64,000 nt of DNA from Ectothiorhodospira lacustris (lineage in GTDB: Bacteria; Pseudomonadota; Gammaproteobacteria; Ectothiorhodospirales; Ectothiorhodospiraceae). The DNA is taken from positions 62,001 through 126,000 of the forward strand of contig NZ_JAJNQN010000002.1 in assembly GCF_022227845.1 (NCBI RefSeq). The letters are read 5' to 3'. Made by a program: the position numbers and the translations under genes. Numbering within the stretch: the first letter of the stretch is position 1; every line of letters starts with the position of its first letter. Under the pieces are notes generated by a model. That model saw only the letters and a program-made list of their open reading frames with translations, searched no databases and was not told where the DNA came from. Below, in pieces: positions 28,634-37,045 of the stretch.

Positions 28634-29665
28634 TCACTTGTCCTGTGGCTTGGAGTTGTCCGAAGCGCCCCGTAGCCGACGCTCCTCCGCTTCGGCCTGA
28701 TCCAGGGCCTCATCCATCTCCGACGCCGAAAGGGGCTGATCGGTTTCATGTTTGCGTCCCTGCCGGGCCCTGGCGACGGCGGTGGCGGCCTTGGCCCGGG
28801 CCTTGGCGGCGGCTGCGGCGGCACGGGCCGACAGATCAGCGGCCTCCGTGGGGGCGGGACGGCTCGGCGGATCATCGGCAGGCGGCGGATCTTCCCCCTC
28901 CTCCGCCTCCCGGGCCGCCTTCTTCTTGACCAGGACCTTTGACAGCACGATCCCGATCTCGAACAGCAACCACATGGGCAACGCCAGCAGGGTCTGGGAG
29001 ATGATATCGGGCGGGGTCAGGATCATGCCGACCACAAACACGCCGACAATGATATACGGCCGCTTGGCCGCCAGCTGCTGGGGGGTGGTCAGCCCCATGG
29101 CCACCAGCAGGATGGTGGCGATGGGTACTTCAAAAGCGATACCGAAGGCCAGGAACAGCAGGATGACAAAATCCAGATAGCGGGAAATATCCGTCATCAC
29201 CGAGACCCCTTCCGGGGCCGACGAGGTGAAAAAGGCAAAGATCAGTGGAAAGACCACAAAGTAGGCAAAGGCCATGCCCAGGTAGAAGAGGATAGTGCTG
29301 GAGACGAGCATGGGCACGGCCAGGTGCTTCTCGTGCCGATACAGCCCCGGCGCGATGAAGGCCCAGGCCTGATACAGCAGGAAAGGCACGGAGATCACGA
29401 TCGCCAGCATCAGCACCAGCTTGAAGGGGATCAGGAACGGTGCCGCCACTTCGATGGCGATCATGCTGCTGCCTTCCGGCAGGTGTACCATCAGCGGCCC
29501 GGCCAGGAAGGTATAGATGGGATTGGCGAAGGGGAACAGCACGAGGAAGACCAGCAGGATCGCCAGCACACTGCGCAGCAACCGGGTGCGAAGTTCGACC
29601 AGGTGGGACAGCAAGGTCCCCTCGGCCTCGTCTCCGGCCTGGGGGGACTCGGGCTTATGATTCAT
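28634..29665 (-). CDS. tatC: Sec-independent translocase TatC with long C-terminal extension
   Basis: 343 residues from the ATG at 29665. The first 245 are a standard six-helix TatC with SHLVELRTRLLRS, the FxAPG region (AWAFIAPGLYRHEK) and the periplasmic TPPDIISQ. The remaining roughly 95 residues are a charged, Pro- then Ala/Arg-rich tail absent from typical 250-residue TatC; it looks disordered. It overlaps tatB by 11 bases. It recognises twin-arginine signals. Confidence 0.95.
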   Translation of the reverse strand: MNHKPESPQAGDEAEGTLLSHLVELRTRLLRSVLAILLVFLVLFPFANPIYTFLAGPLMVHLPEGSSMIAIEVAAPFLIPFKLVLMLAIVISVPFLLYQAWAFIAPGLYRHEKHLAVPMLVSSTILFYLGMAFAYFVVFPLIFAFFTSSAPEGVSVMTDISRYLDFVILLFLAFGIAFEVPIATILLVAMGLTTPQQLAAKRPYIIVGVFVVGMILTPPDIISQTLLALPMWLLFEIGIVLSKVLVKKKAAREAEEGEDPPPADDPPSRPAPTEAADLSARAAAAAAKARAKAATAVARARQGRKHETDQPLSASEMDEALDQAEAEERRLRGASDNSKPQDK

Positions 29666-30053
29666 GATTCGATTTCCGGGTCTGATCGGACTCGGGAGGC
29701 GTCGGTGCGGAAGGGGCCGACGCCGCCTGGGCGGCGGCACCTTCCTTGACCTCTGCCTCCACGGAACTGACCCGCTCCCGGGTCTTGTCCACCGACTGAC
29801 GCAGGTCCTGTTCCGTATCCTGCATCATGGTCTTGAGGCGACCGATCTCCCGCTCCTGATCCTCAAGCATCTTCTTGAGTTCTTCGGTCCGCAGCTCCTG
29901 CTCGATATCGGAGCGCACGCTGCTGACGAAACGGCGGATTTTACCCACCCAGCGACCGATTTCACGGGCCAGCTTGGGCAGCCGTTCCGGCCCCACGACC
30001 AGAAGTGCCACCAAGCCGATGACGATGAGTTCCCAGAATCCGAAATCGAACAT
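29655..30053 (-). CDS. tatB: Sec-independent translocase TatB
   Basis: 132 residues: MFDFGFWELIVIGLVALLVVGPERLP is the canonical TatB membrane helix with the Gly-Pro hinge, followed by an amphipathic helix and a charged coiled-coil tail. Order tatA-tatB-tatC on the minus strand is standard. Confidence 0.95.
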   Translation of the reverse strand: MFDFGFWELIVIGLVALLVVGPERLPKLAREIGRWVGKIRRFVSSVRSDIEQELRTEELKKMLEDQEREIGRLKTMMQDTEQDLRQSVDKTRERVSSVEAEVKEGAAAQAASAPSAPTPPESDQTRKSNHES

Positions 30054-30136
30054 GCGTCCGTATCAACCGCCGCGGTTATGAGGATTGAGCGGGCGGGGCC
30101 TGACGGCCGCCGCCCGGCATGAAGACCCTCCGGAGA

Positions 30137-30409
30137 TCAGGAGTGGCGCTCGCCTTCCCGGGTCTTGTTCTCGGTGGTCGCCTCGGCCTCGAATACGCGG
30201 CCGGGCTTGTCTTCCAGGGGCTTGCGTTCCGTGTCTTCGTTGCCCTTACCGTCGGCCTCGGTCTCGCCGTCGCGGACCGACTGCCGGAAGTTCTTGATGG
30301 CGCTGCCCAGATCACCGCCCATGTTGCGCAACTTCTTGGTCCCGAACAGCAAGACCACGATGACCAGGATGATGAGCAATTGCCAGATACTGATGCCGCC
30401 AAAACCCAT
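30137..30409 (-). CDS. tatA: Sec-independent translocase TatA
   Basis: 90 residues: short N-terminus, membrane helix with [19 protein letters not shown], and the amphipathic [16 protein letters not shown], then a charged tail. Forms the variable-size pore of the Tat system. Confidence 0.96.
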   Translation of the reverse strand: MGFGGISIWQLLIILVIVVLLFGTKKLRNMGGDLGSAIKNFRQSVRDGETEADGKGNEDTERKPLEDKPGRVFEAEATTENKTREGERHS

Positions 30410-30468
30410 GAGATGCCTCCAGATGTGTCAGTAATGTGTCCGCTGTGATCAGTGCCGTGGCCGTCGTG

Positions 30469-30795
30469 CTAGCGGGCACTACGTGCCGCCTTCTCCTCCA
30501 GCCCCGACAGACCGAAACGCCGCTCCAGTTCCGCCAGCACCTGGCCCGGACCCAGCCCCTGCTGCGCCAGCATCACCAAGGTGTGGAACCACAGATCGGC
30601 GGTCTCATAGATCAGTTGCTCAGGGTCGCCGTTCTTGGCGGCCACCACGGTCTCGGTGGCTTCCTCGCCCACTTTCTTGAGGATGCCGTCCAGCCCCTTG
30701 GCGTACAGACTCGCCACATAGGAACTGGAGGCATCCGCGCCCTTGCGGGACTCCAGTATCTGGGCCAGTTGTTCCAGGATACGATCGTCAGCCAT
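30469..30795 (-). CDS. hisE: Phosphoribosyl-ATP pyrophosphatase
   Basis: 108 residues from the ATG at 30795. MazG-like fold with [16 protein letters not shown] and [13 protein letters not shown], the Mg-binding EEAxE and ExxDL motifs. Second step of histidine synthesis. Overlaps hisI by eight bases. Confidence 0.95.
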   Translation of the reverse strand: MADDRILEQLAQILESRKGADASSSYVASLYAKGLDGILKKVGEEATETVVAAKNGDPEQLIYETADLWFHTLVMLAQQGLGPGQVLAELERRFGLSGLEEKAARSAR

Positions 30796-31195
30796 GGGAA
30801 GGAGCCTCGCCGTAGATGGTCGCCGGATCCTTGAGGACCGGCTCGCTTTCCACCCAGTCACCATCCCGATACTGATGATAGAAGCAGTGACGGCGCCCGG
30901 TATGGCAGGCGATACCGCCCTTCTGCTCCACCTTCAGAAGGATCACGTCGCGGTCGCAATCCAGCCGCACATCATGCACGACCTGAACGTGCCCGGAGCT
31001 TTCACCCTTGTGCCACAACCGGCCCCGGGAACGGGACCAGTACACCGCCTCGCCGGTCTCCAGGGTGCGGGCCAAGGCCTCCCGGTCCATCCAGGCAACC
31101 ATCAGCACGCAGCCGTCCGCATGGTCCTGGGCGATGACGGGGACAAGGCCGTCGGTATTCCATCGAATCGTGTCCAGGGGACTGTTCTGGGTCAT
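30788..31195 (-). CDS. hisI: Phosphoribosyl-AMP cyclohydrolase
   Basis: 135 residues from the ATG at 31195 (frames extending into the repeat region upstream are rejected). Contains [23 protein letters not shown] and the zinc ligands DCDRD and [10 protein letters not shown]. Third step of histidine synthesis. In enteric bacteria HisI and HisE are fused; here they are separate overlapping genes. Confidence 0.96.
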   Translation of the reverse strand: MTQNSPLDTIRWNTDGLVPVIAQDHADGCVLMVAWMDREALARTLETGEAVYWSRSRGRLWHKGESSGHVQVVHDVRLDCDRDVILLKVEQKGGIACHTGRRHCFYHQYRDGDWVESEPVLKDPATIYGEAPSHG

Positions 31196-31296
31196 GCGCC
31201 GGGTATCAGGATATAGGTATCGGGCATGTACTTTAAACCGTTGGCGGGGGAATTTACCAGCAACCGGGGAACATGCCCCCAAGGAAGTTCTACCCC

Positions 31297-31373
31297 GAAG
31301 GCCCTTTTGCCGCCCTCCCACGAAGGCCCTTTTGCCGTCACTCCCGCGAAGGCCCTTTTGCCGTCACTCCCGC
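31297..31373 (+). repeat. Tandem array of truncated element arms
   Basis: Three units of 25-26 bp, starting at 31297, 31322 and 31348, each GAAGGCCCTTTTGCCG plus a CACTCCCGC-type end. Units two and three are identical. The array leads directly into the full hairpin element at 31363-31432: each unit starts like the element (GTCACTCCCGCGAAGG) but then has CCCTTTTGCC instead of the pairing arm. Confidence 0.85.
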
Positions 31374-31432
31374 GAAGGCGGGAGTCCAGGATGTTCAATC
31401 CGCCGCTGGATTCCCGCTTTCGCGGGAATGAC
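31363..31432 (-). repeat. Dispersed two-hairpin element, full copy 2
   Basis: 70 bp with both inverted repeats: CTCCCGCGAAGGCGGGAG and ATTCCCGCTTTCGCGGGAAT, bounded by GTCA and TGAC, in reverse orientation relative to the copy at 18411. It separates hisF from hisI within an otherwise continuous his operon; the hisI-hisF gap is 294 bp and holds only repeats. Confidence 0.9.
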
Positions 31433-31489
31433 ATGCCCAGAGGCGCCGATGACATGCCCCGAGACGAAAATGACCTCTTCAGGTCACCC

Positions 31490-32260
31490 CTACAGGCGAA
31501 TCTCGACACCCCGTTCGGCCATGTATTGCTTGGCCTCGCCCACGGTGTGCTCACCGAAATGGAAGATGCTGGCGGCCAGCACCGCGTCCGCGTGCCCCTC
31601 GGTGACCCCCTCCACCAGATGCTGAAGATGCCCTACGCCGCCGGAGGCGATCACCGGTACCGTCACCGCATCGGCGATGGCTCGGGTGAGTGGCAGGTCG
31701 AAGCCCTGGCGGGTGCCGTCCCGGTCCATGCTGGTGAGCAGGATCTCGCCCGCTCCGTTGTCCACCATGCGCCGGGCCCAGTCGATGGCATCCAGCCCGG
31801 TGGGCTTGCGACCGCCGTGGGTGAAGATCTCCCAACGCAGGGACTCCCCCGGCGCGGACACCTGCTTGGCGTCGATGGCCACGACGATGCACTGGGAACC
31901 TACCCGGTCCGCCGCCTCGCGCACGAAATCCGGGTTGAAGACCGCGGCGGTATTGATGGACACCTTGTCCGCACCCGCATTGAGCAGGCGCCGAATGTCC
32001 TCGATCCGGCGAATGCCCCCTCCCACCGTCAGGGGGATGAATACCTGTTCGGCCACCTGCTCCACCACATGCACGATGGTCTCTCGCTCATCGGAACTGG
32101 CGGTGATATCCAGGAAGGTGAGTTCATCCGCCCCTTCGGCATCATAGCGCCGGGCGATCTCCACCGGATCACCGGCATCCCGGATATCGACGAAGTTGAC
32201 GCCCTTGACCACGCGTCCACGGTCCACGTCCAGGCAGGGGATGATTCTCTTGGCAAGCAT
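31490..32260 (-). CDS. hisF: Imidazole glycerol phosphate synthase cyclase subunit
   Basis: 256 residues, TIM barrel. Starts [20 protein letters not shown], with catalytic Asp11 and Asp130 (VVAIDAK) and phosphate loops GGGIR and ASGGVG. Works with HisH to make imidazole glycerol phosphate and AICAR. Confidence 0.97.
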   Translation of the reverse strand: MLAKRIIPCLDVDRGRVVKGVNFVDIRDAGDPVEIARRYDAEGADELTFLDITASSDERETIVHVVEQVAEQVFIPLTVGGGIRRIEDIRRLLNAGADKVSINTAAVFNPDFVREAADRVGSQCIVVAIDAKQVSAPGESLRWEIFTHGGRKPTGLDAIDWARRMVDNGAGEILLTSMDRDGTRQGFDLPLTRAIADAVTVPVIASGGVGHLQHLVEGVTEGHADAVLAASIFHFGEHTVGEAKQYMAERGVEIRL

Positions 32261-32274
32261 GATCGACCCTGGGC

Positions 32275-33012
32275 TCAGGCGGCGTTCTGGTCCGCCAGGG
32301 CCTGGGCCTCGGCAAGACTGAGGGTACCTTCATAGAGGGCACGCCCGACGATGACACCGGTGACCCCCTCGTCCTCCACTGCGCACAGGCGGCGGATGTC
32401 CTCGATGCTGGTCACACCGCCGGAGGCGAATACCGGGATGTTCACCGAACGGGCCAGGCTCACGGTGGAGTCCACGTTCACCCCCTGCATCATGCCGTCA
32501 CGTGAGATGTCCGTGAAGATGATGCCGGCCACACCATCCTGCTCGAAGTGCTTGGCCATGTCTTCCACATCGTGATGGGACAGTTTGGACCAGCCGTCGA
32601 TGGCCACCTTGCCGTTCTTGGCATCCAGCCCGACAATGATGCGACCGGGGAACTCCAGACACAGGTCATTGACGAAATGGGGGGCGCTGACGGCCTTGGT
32701 GCCGATGATCACCCATTGCACGCCGGCATCCAGATAGGCCTGCACCGTGTCGTCATCCCGAATCCCGCCACCCACCTGCACCGGCAGATCGGGGAAGCGC
32801 GAGACGATCTCACCGATGATATCGGCGTTACGGGGACGGCCGGCGATGGCGCCGTCCAGATCCACCAGATGCAGACGCCGTGCGCCCTCGTCCACCCAGC
32901 GCGCAGCCATCTCCACCGGGCTTTCGGAAAATATCGTCGAGTCATCCATGCGCCCCTGGCGCAGCCGCACACATTTACCGTCCTTGAGGTCGATGGCCGG
33001 GATCACCAGCAT
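32275..33012 (-). CDS. hisA: Phosphoribosylformimino-AICAR ribotide isomerase
   Basis: 245 residues, TIM barrel. [20 protein letters not shown] carries catalytic Asp8; Asp near 130 lies in IVGLDAKNG; phosphate loops QVGGGIR and ASGGV are intact. Fourth step of histidine synthesis, adjacent to hisF. Confidence 0.97.
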   Translation of the reverse strand: MLVIPAIDLKDGKCVRLRQGRMDDSTIFSESPVEMAARWVDEGARRLHLVDLDGAIAGRPRNADIIGEIVSRFPDLPVQVGGGIRDDDTVQAYLDAGVQWVIIGTKAVSAPHFVNDLCLEFPGRIIVGLDAKNGKVAIDGWSKLSHHDVEDMAKHFEQDGVAGIIFTDISRDGMMQGVNVDSTVSLARSVNIPVFASGGVTSIEDIRRLCAVEDEGVTGVIVGRALYEGTLSLAEAQALADQNAA

Positions 33013-33037
33013 GATCTATTCCCCTGATTAACTGATT

Positions 33038-33685
33038 TCAGACACCGCCGGTCCAGTGCATGAAATTGCGCAGCAGGGTCAGACCCGTGGCGGCGCTCTT
33101 TTCAGGATGGCACTGAATGGCGAAGATGTAGTCCTTGGCGATGGCCGCGGTGAACGGCATCCCGTAGTCCGTGGTACCCGCCACCACTTGGAGGGCGGCC
33201 GGCTCCACATAATAGCTGTGTACGAAATAGAAACGACTATCCTGTTCGATGCCGGCCCAGAGCGGATGGGCATGGACCTGATGGACCTGGTTCCAGCCCA
33301 TGTGGGGAATCTTCAGGCGCTCGCCCCCAGCATCAGTCAGATCGACACCAAACCAGCGCACCCGCCCCGGGACGATCCCCAGACACTCGGTACCCCCGTT
33401 TTCCTCGCTGTGGTCCATGAGTACCTGCATGCCCATACAGATACCCAGAAACGGCCGGGTCAGCGCCGTCTCACGCAGCACCCCGGACAGACCTCGCTGA
33501 TCAAGGGCCTGCATGCAGTCGCGGGCCGCCCCCTGGCCGGGGAAAACCACCCGATCCGCTTCCAGGATATCCGCGGGGTGATCCGTAAGCAGCACCCGGG
33601 TGCCGGCAGGCGCTGCATGCTCCAGGGCCTTGACCACGGAACGCAGGTTGCCCATGCCGTAATCCACCACCGCAACAGTATTCAT
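33038..33685 (-). CDS. hisH: Imidazole glycerol phosphate synthase glutaminase subunit
   Basis: 215 residues, class I glutamine amidotransferase: VVDYGMGNLRS at the start, nucleophile Cys in FLGICMGMQVLM (about 83), and His/Glu of the triad in IFAIQCHPEKSA near 196. Supplies ammonia to HisF. Confidence 0.97.
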   Translation of the reverse strand: MNTVAVVDYGMGNLRSVVKALEHAAPAGTRVLLTDHPADILEADRVVFPGQGAARDCMQALDQRGLSGVLRETALTRPFLGICMGMQVLMDHSEENGGTECLGIVPGRVRWFGVDLTDAGGERLKIPHMGWNQVHQVHAHPLWAGIEQDSRFYFVHSYYVEPAALQVVAGTTDYGMPFTAAIAKDYIFAIQCHPEKSAATGLTLLRNFMHWTGGV

Positions 33686-33721
33686 AAGGGATTCTTTATT
33701 CAGGCCGGGAAACAGGATCGT

Positions 33722-34315
33722 TCAAAGCACACCCTTGGTGGAGGGCATCACGCCCTGCATGCGGGGGTCCGACTCCAGCGCCATGCGCAGGGCACGACCG
33801 AAGGCCTTAAACAGGGTTTCGGCAATATGGTGGGCGTTCTTGCCCCGCAGGTTGTCCAGATGCAGGGTGACGCGGGCGTGGTTCACGAAACCCTGGAAGA
33901 ACTCCTCGAACAGTTCCACCTCGAACTGCCCGATGCGGTCCCTGGGGTAGGCCACGTGATACTGCAGGCCCGGCCGTCCGGAAAAGTCGACGACCACCCG
34001 TGACAGGGCCTCGTCCAGGGGTACATAGGCATGGCCATAGCGGCGGATCCCCTGCTTGTCCCCCACGGCCTGGGCCACGGCCTGCCCCAGGGCGATACCG
34101 ATGTCCTCCACCGTGTGATGATCATCGATATGGCGATCACCATCCGCCTGAATGGACAGGTCGATACAGCCGTGGCGGGCCACCTGATCCAGCATGTGGT
34201 CCAGGAAAGGGACGCCGGTGGCGAATTCGCCGCGGCCCTGCCCGTCCAGGTTGAGAGTCACCTGTATCCGGGTTTCCAGGGTATCGCGCTTGATCTGGGC
34301 TGTGCGGGAGGTCAT
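33722..34315 (-). CDS. hisB: Imidazoleglycerol-phosphate dehydratase
   Basis: 197 residues, monofunctional dehydratase (no N-terminal histidinol phosphatase domain as in enterobacteria). Manganese-binding histidine repeats are seen: [24 protein letters not shown], and [22 protein letters not shown]. First his gene of the cluster here; hisG, hisD and hisC are outside the window. Confidence 0.96.
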   Translation of the reverse strand: MTSRTAQIKRDTLETRIQVTLNLDGQGRGEFATGVPFLDHMLDQVARHGCIDLSIQADGDRHIDDHHTVEDIGIALGQAVAQAVGDKQGIRRYGHAYVPLDEALSRVVVDFSGRPGLQYHVAYPRDRIGQFEVELFEEFFQGFVNHARVTLHLDNLRGKNAHHIAETLFKAFGRALRMALESDPRMQGVMPSTKGVL

Positions 34316-34494
34316 GGGCGCTGAAGCACCGGTGGGGATTCAGGGGGCCATCGTACCACAGCATTACGCCCACGGTGAGCCCTGCCGGCTTGTCTCCCGG
34401 CCCGGCTTTGGTTAAGGTGCCGAATCAGTGCGTACCGAACCGAACCTCGGCAATAAGCTGGCGGCCGAAAGGCTGCAGGAGTGGTTGAACCCGC

Positions 34495-35277
34495 ATGTCC
34501 GCCCCCAAGATCCTTGATCTAGGCAGTCTCAAGCAAGCCTGCAAAAGTTGCAGTCTCCACGATCTGTGCCTACCCCTGGGGGTCGGCGACGAAGAGCTGC
34601 AAATGCTCGAACGGATCATCAACCGAAAACGTCCCCTGCAGCGAAAGGATCACCTGTACCGACCAGGTGACCGTATGACATCCATTTACGCGGTACGTTC
34701 CGGCACGGTAAAAACTTACACCCTCACCGACGATGGCCAGGAACAAATCACCGGCTTCCACCTGCCGGGCGAACTGCTGGGCCTGGATGCCATCAGTGAC
34801 GGTGTCCATCCCTGCGCCGCCCGCGCTCTGGAAACCACCAGCATCTGCGAGATCCCCTTTGACCGTCTGGAAGAGCTTTCAGTTCGCATCCCGGGTCTGC
34901 AACACCAACTTTTTCGCATCATGAGTCGGGAAATCCAGACCGACGAGCATTTCATGATGCTGCTGGGCAAGAAGGCTTCCGATGCCCGGCTTGCCGCCTT
35001 CCTTCTCAGTCTCTCCAACCGCCTGGGCATACGTGGGTTCTCGCGCACGGAATTCAACCTCACCATGTCGAGAAATGACATCGCCAATTATCTGGGTCTG
35101 GCGGTGGAGACGGTGAGCCGCTTGTTCACCCGATTCCAGGCCGCCGGGCTGATCCTGGTGCGACGCAAGCTGATCACCATCTACGACCTGGACGGACTGT
35201 ATACCGTGGCAGGCACCCAGCCGGTGGAAGATCTGCGTAATCACCACAACGGCAACGGCAAATCACCCCCGATGTAG
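34495..35277 (+). CDS. fnr: FNR-type oxygen-sensing transcription regulator
   Basis: 260 residues of the CRP/FNR family. The [4Fe-4S] ligands are all present: Cys16, Cys19, Cys25 and Cys107. The cyclic-nucleotide-like beta roll runs about 30-150, then a dimer helix, then a winged helix-turn-helix with SRNDIANYLGLAVETVSRLFTRFQ, closely matching E. coli FNR (Glu-x-x-Ser-Arg). AGGAG precedes the start. It should activate or repress at TTGAT-N4-ATCAA sites under anoxia; a candidate lies upstream of fccA. Confidence 0.94.
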   Translation: MSAPKILDLGSLKQACKSCSLHDLCLPLGVGDEELQMLERIINRKRPLQRKDHLYRPGDRMTSIYAVRSGTVKTYTLTDDGQEQITGFHLPGELLGLDAISDGVHPCAARALETTSICEIPFDRLEELSVRIPGLQHQLFRIMSREIQTDEHFMMLLGKKASDARLAAFLLSLSNRLGIRGFSRTEFNLTMSRNDIANYLGLAVETVSRLFTRFQAAGLILVRRKLITIYDLDGLYTVAGTQPVEDLRNHHNGNGKSPPM

Positions 35278-35298
35278 GGGGCGCAGGATCGGGACGAG

Positions 35299-35739
35299 CT
35301 ATCGGGCCTCAATCCAGAAGGTCACCGGGCCGTCATTGGTCAGGGACACCGCCATGTCGGCCCCGAAGCGCCCGGTCGCCACGCGGGGCCAGGCCTCCTG
35401 CGCCCGGGCGGCCAGCTGAGCAAACAAGACCCCCCCCACGGCGGGGTCGGCCGCCGGGGTGAAGCTGGCCCGCAGGCCCTTGCGGGTATCCGCCGCCAGG
35501 GTGAACTGAGGCACCAGCAGCAGGCCACCCCCGGTGTCCCGCAGACTCAGGTTCATGCGGCCCTGCCCATCCTCGAACAGACGATATCCCAGCATCCGTT
35601 CCAGCAGACGTGCCACCTGAACGGCGCCGTCCTCCCGCGTCACACCCACCAATGCCAGGATGCCGGGGCCGATCTCACCGACGGTCTCACCACTCACTAC
35701 CACCCGCGCCTGACTCACCCGCTGCAACAGCGCGATCAT
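35299..35739 (-). CDS. dtd: D-aminoacyl-tRNA deacylase
   Basis: 146 residues: MIALLQRVSQARVVVSGETVGEIGPG start, catalytic LLVPQFTLAADTRKG and the GFGADMAVSLTNDGPVTFW end with Gly-cisPro-type loop. Removes D-amino acids from mischarged tRNA. Start overlaps pip by four bases. Confidence 0.96.
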   Translation of the reverse strand: MIALLQRVSQARVVVSGETVGEIGPGILALVGVTREDGAVQVARLLERMLGYRLFEDGQGRMNLSLRDTGGGLLLVPQFTLAADTRKGLRASFTPAADPAVGGVLFAQLAARAQEAWPRVATGRFGADMAVSLTNDGPVTFWIEAR

Positions 35740-36692
35740 GCCAGGCGATCCGCCAGCGCCTGGGTGGCAGCCACCAGGGCGCGGGCAATCCCCGGCTCAC
35801 CGGCGGAATGCCCCGCATCCGGCACGATGGTGAGTTCTGCCTGCGGCCAGGCCCGGTGCAGCGTCCAGGCCTGATCCACGGGACAGACCACGTCATAACG
35901 CCCATGGATGATGTAACCCGGAATGTCCTTCAGACGGTGGGCGTCACGCAGCAACTGCCCCGGCACCATGAAGGCCTGGTGCCGGAAATAGTGGCACTCG
36001 ATACGGGCCAGGCTCAGGGCGGTGAAGGGATTCTGGAAATGCCCTACCACGGCCGGGTTGGTCATCAGGGTCGCTGTACGCCCCTCCCATTCCGACCAGG
36101 CCTTGGCCGCCGCCATACGGGCCACCTCGTCGGCCCCGGTCAGGCGCCGGTAATAGGCGGCGACCATATCCCCCCGCTCCGTTTCGGGAATCGGCGCCAG
36201 ATAATCGGCCCAGTAATCGGGGAAAAGGCGTCCGGCGCCCTCCTGATAGAACCACTGGATATCCTCGTCACGACACAGGAAGATCCCCCGCAGCACCATT
36301 CCCAGCACCCGCTCAGGGTGGGTCTGGGCGTAGGCCAGGGCCAGGGTGGAGCCCCAGGAACCGCCGAACAGGACCCAGCGATCGATTCCCAGATACTCGC
36401 GGATACGCTCCATGTCCGCCACCAGATCCCAGGTGGTGTTGCCTTCCAAGCCGGCATGGGGCACGGAACGGCCGCACCCTCGCTGATCGAACAGGACGAT
36501 GCGATAGCGGTTGGGATCGAAAAAACGTCGATGCCAGGATTCGCACCCGGAACCGGGGCCGCCATGGAGAAACACCACCGGCAGCCCCCCGGCAATGCCG
36601 CACTCCTCCAGATAGAGACGATGCGGAGGATCTACATCCAGATGATGTGAGCGATAGGGACGAATATCGGGAAACAGGGGGGCGGCAGACAT
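35736..36692 (-). CDS. pip: Proline iminopeptidase
   Basis: 318 residues, alpha/beta hydrolase of peptidase family S33. HGGPGSG oxyanion loop at 43-49, DQRGCGRS near 69-76, nucleophile Ser112 in GGSWGSTLAL, Asp in HGRYDVVCP and His in PDAGHSAGEP. Releases N-terminal proline from peptides. Upstream DNA contains the GacA-type site, which is symmetrical and could in principle also face this gene. Confidence 0.95.
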   Translation of the reverse strand: MSAAPLFPDIRPYRSHHLDVDPPHRLYLEECGIAGGLPVVFLHGGPGSGCESWHRRFFDPNRYRIVLFDQRGCGRSVPHAGLEGNTTWDLVADMERIREYLGIDRWVLFGGSWGSTLALAYAQTHPERVLGMVLRGIFLCRDEDIQWFYQEGAGRLFPDYWADYLAPIPETERGDMVAAYYRRLTGADEVARMAAAKAWSEWEGRTATLMTNPAVVGHFQNPFTALSLARIECHYFRHQAFMVPGQLLRDAHRLKDIPGYIIHGRYDVVCPVDQAWTLHRAWPQAELTIVPDAGHSAGEPGIARALVAATQALADRLA

Positions 36693-36738
36693 GGACGAAA
36701 ACCTTTTCCGGGCTCAGTGGTGGGGGGCAAGGCACGCG

Positions 36739-36756
36739 TGTAAGAAAATCCTTACA
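36739..36756 (+). promoter_or_regulatory. GacA/UvrY-type upstream activating site
   Basis: TGTAAG AAAATC CTTACA, an exact match to the TGTAAG-N6-CTTACA palindrome bound by GacA-family response regulators in pseudomonads and vibrios to activate CsrB/RsmZ-type RNAs. It lies about 80 bp before a weak promoter-like stretch and about 100 bp before the GGA-rich transcript. Confidence 0.8.
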
Positions 36757-36762
36757 GACTTT

Positions 36763-36797
36763 TGCCCCAAAAGCCTGTTTTTCGCAGGTTTGGGGCA
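36763..36797. promoter_or_regulatory. Long palindrome between activating site and sRNA promoter
   Basis: Arms TGCCCCAAA plus CCTG and CAGG plus TTTGGGGCA flank a TTTTTCG loop, giving about 12-13 paired bases with small bulges. No T-run follows on either strand, so it is not an obvious terminator. Its position suggests an additional operator or the 3-prime end of an unseen transcript. Confidence 0.45.
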
Positions 36798-36837
36798 GTG
36801 TTCACCGCCCCCTCGACTATGAAATCATATACCCATG

Positions 36838-36992
36838 GTGCACGAAGCGCCTCCCAGGGATCCTGGAGTGATGGGGTACAGGACGACTTCGGACCAGGCG
36901 TGGAATGAATCCACTAGGCAGGCACGGAACGCAGGATCAATCACCTGACCAGGGATGGTCTCGCTCCCACCAAGGATGGTGGGGGTTTTTTT
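36838..36992 (+). ncRNA. Candidate CsrA-sequestering small RNA (CsrB/RsmZ type)
   Basis: About 155 nt with no plausible reading frame and nine GGA motifs (36858, 36865, 36881, 36891, 36902, 36926, 36934, 36953, 36974). Hairpins present GGA in loops: GACC-AGGGAT-GGTC at 36947-36960 and the terminator stem CCCACC-AAGGAT-GGTGGG at 36966-36983; another stem is at 36851-36868. The transcript ends in seven Ts. An exact GacA site lies upstream. The start is estimated from a weak -35 (TTCACC, 36801) and CATATA (36826). Such RNAs bind and titrate CsrA. The family call is structural inference, since these RNAs conserve little primary sequence. Confidence 0.78.
36966..36992 (+). terminator. Intrinsic terminator of the candidate sRNA
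   Basis: Six-base-pair GC-rich stem CCCACC/GGTGGG with loop AAGGAT, then GG and seven Ts. The GGA in the loop is typical of CsrB/RsmZ terminators. It ends 53 bp before the ttcA start. Confidence 0.92.
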
Positions 36993-37045
36993 ACCCCGAA
37001 GAAAGACTTGCCATCACTTCCGCCCAGTGAGTATCTTCGGCGGCC

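Noticed and set aside
31297-31432. CRISPR-like regular repeats
   Set aside because: Units are adjacent without unique spacers and grow out of a hairpin element; no cas genes.
31226-32335. 369-residue plus-strand frame through the his repeats and hisF
   Set aside because: It reads across repeats and antisense to hisF; hisF has full family motifs on the minus strand.
36693-37045. tRNA or small protein gene in the pip-ttcA gap
   Set aside because: No cloverleaf with CCA end or T-loop, and no reading frame with a ribosome site; the sRNA model explains the structure better.
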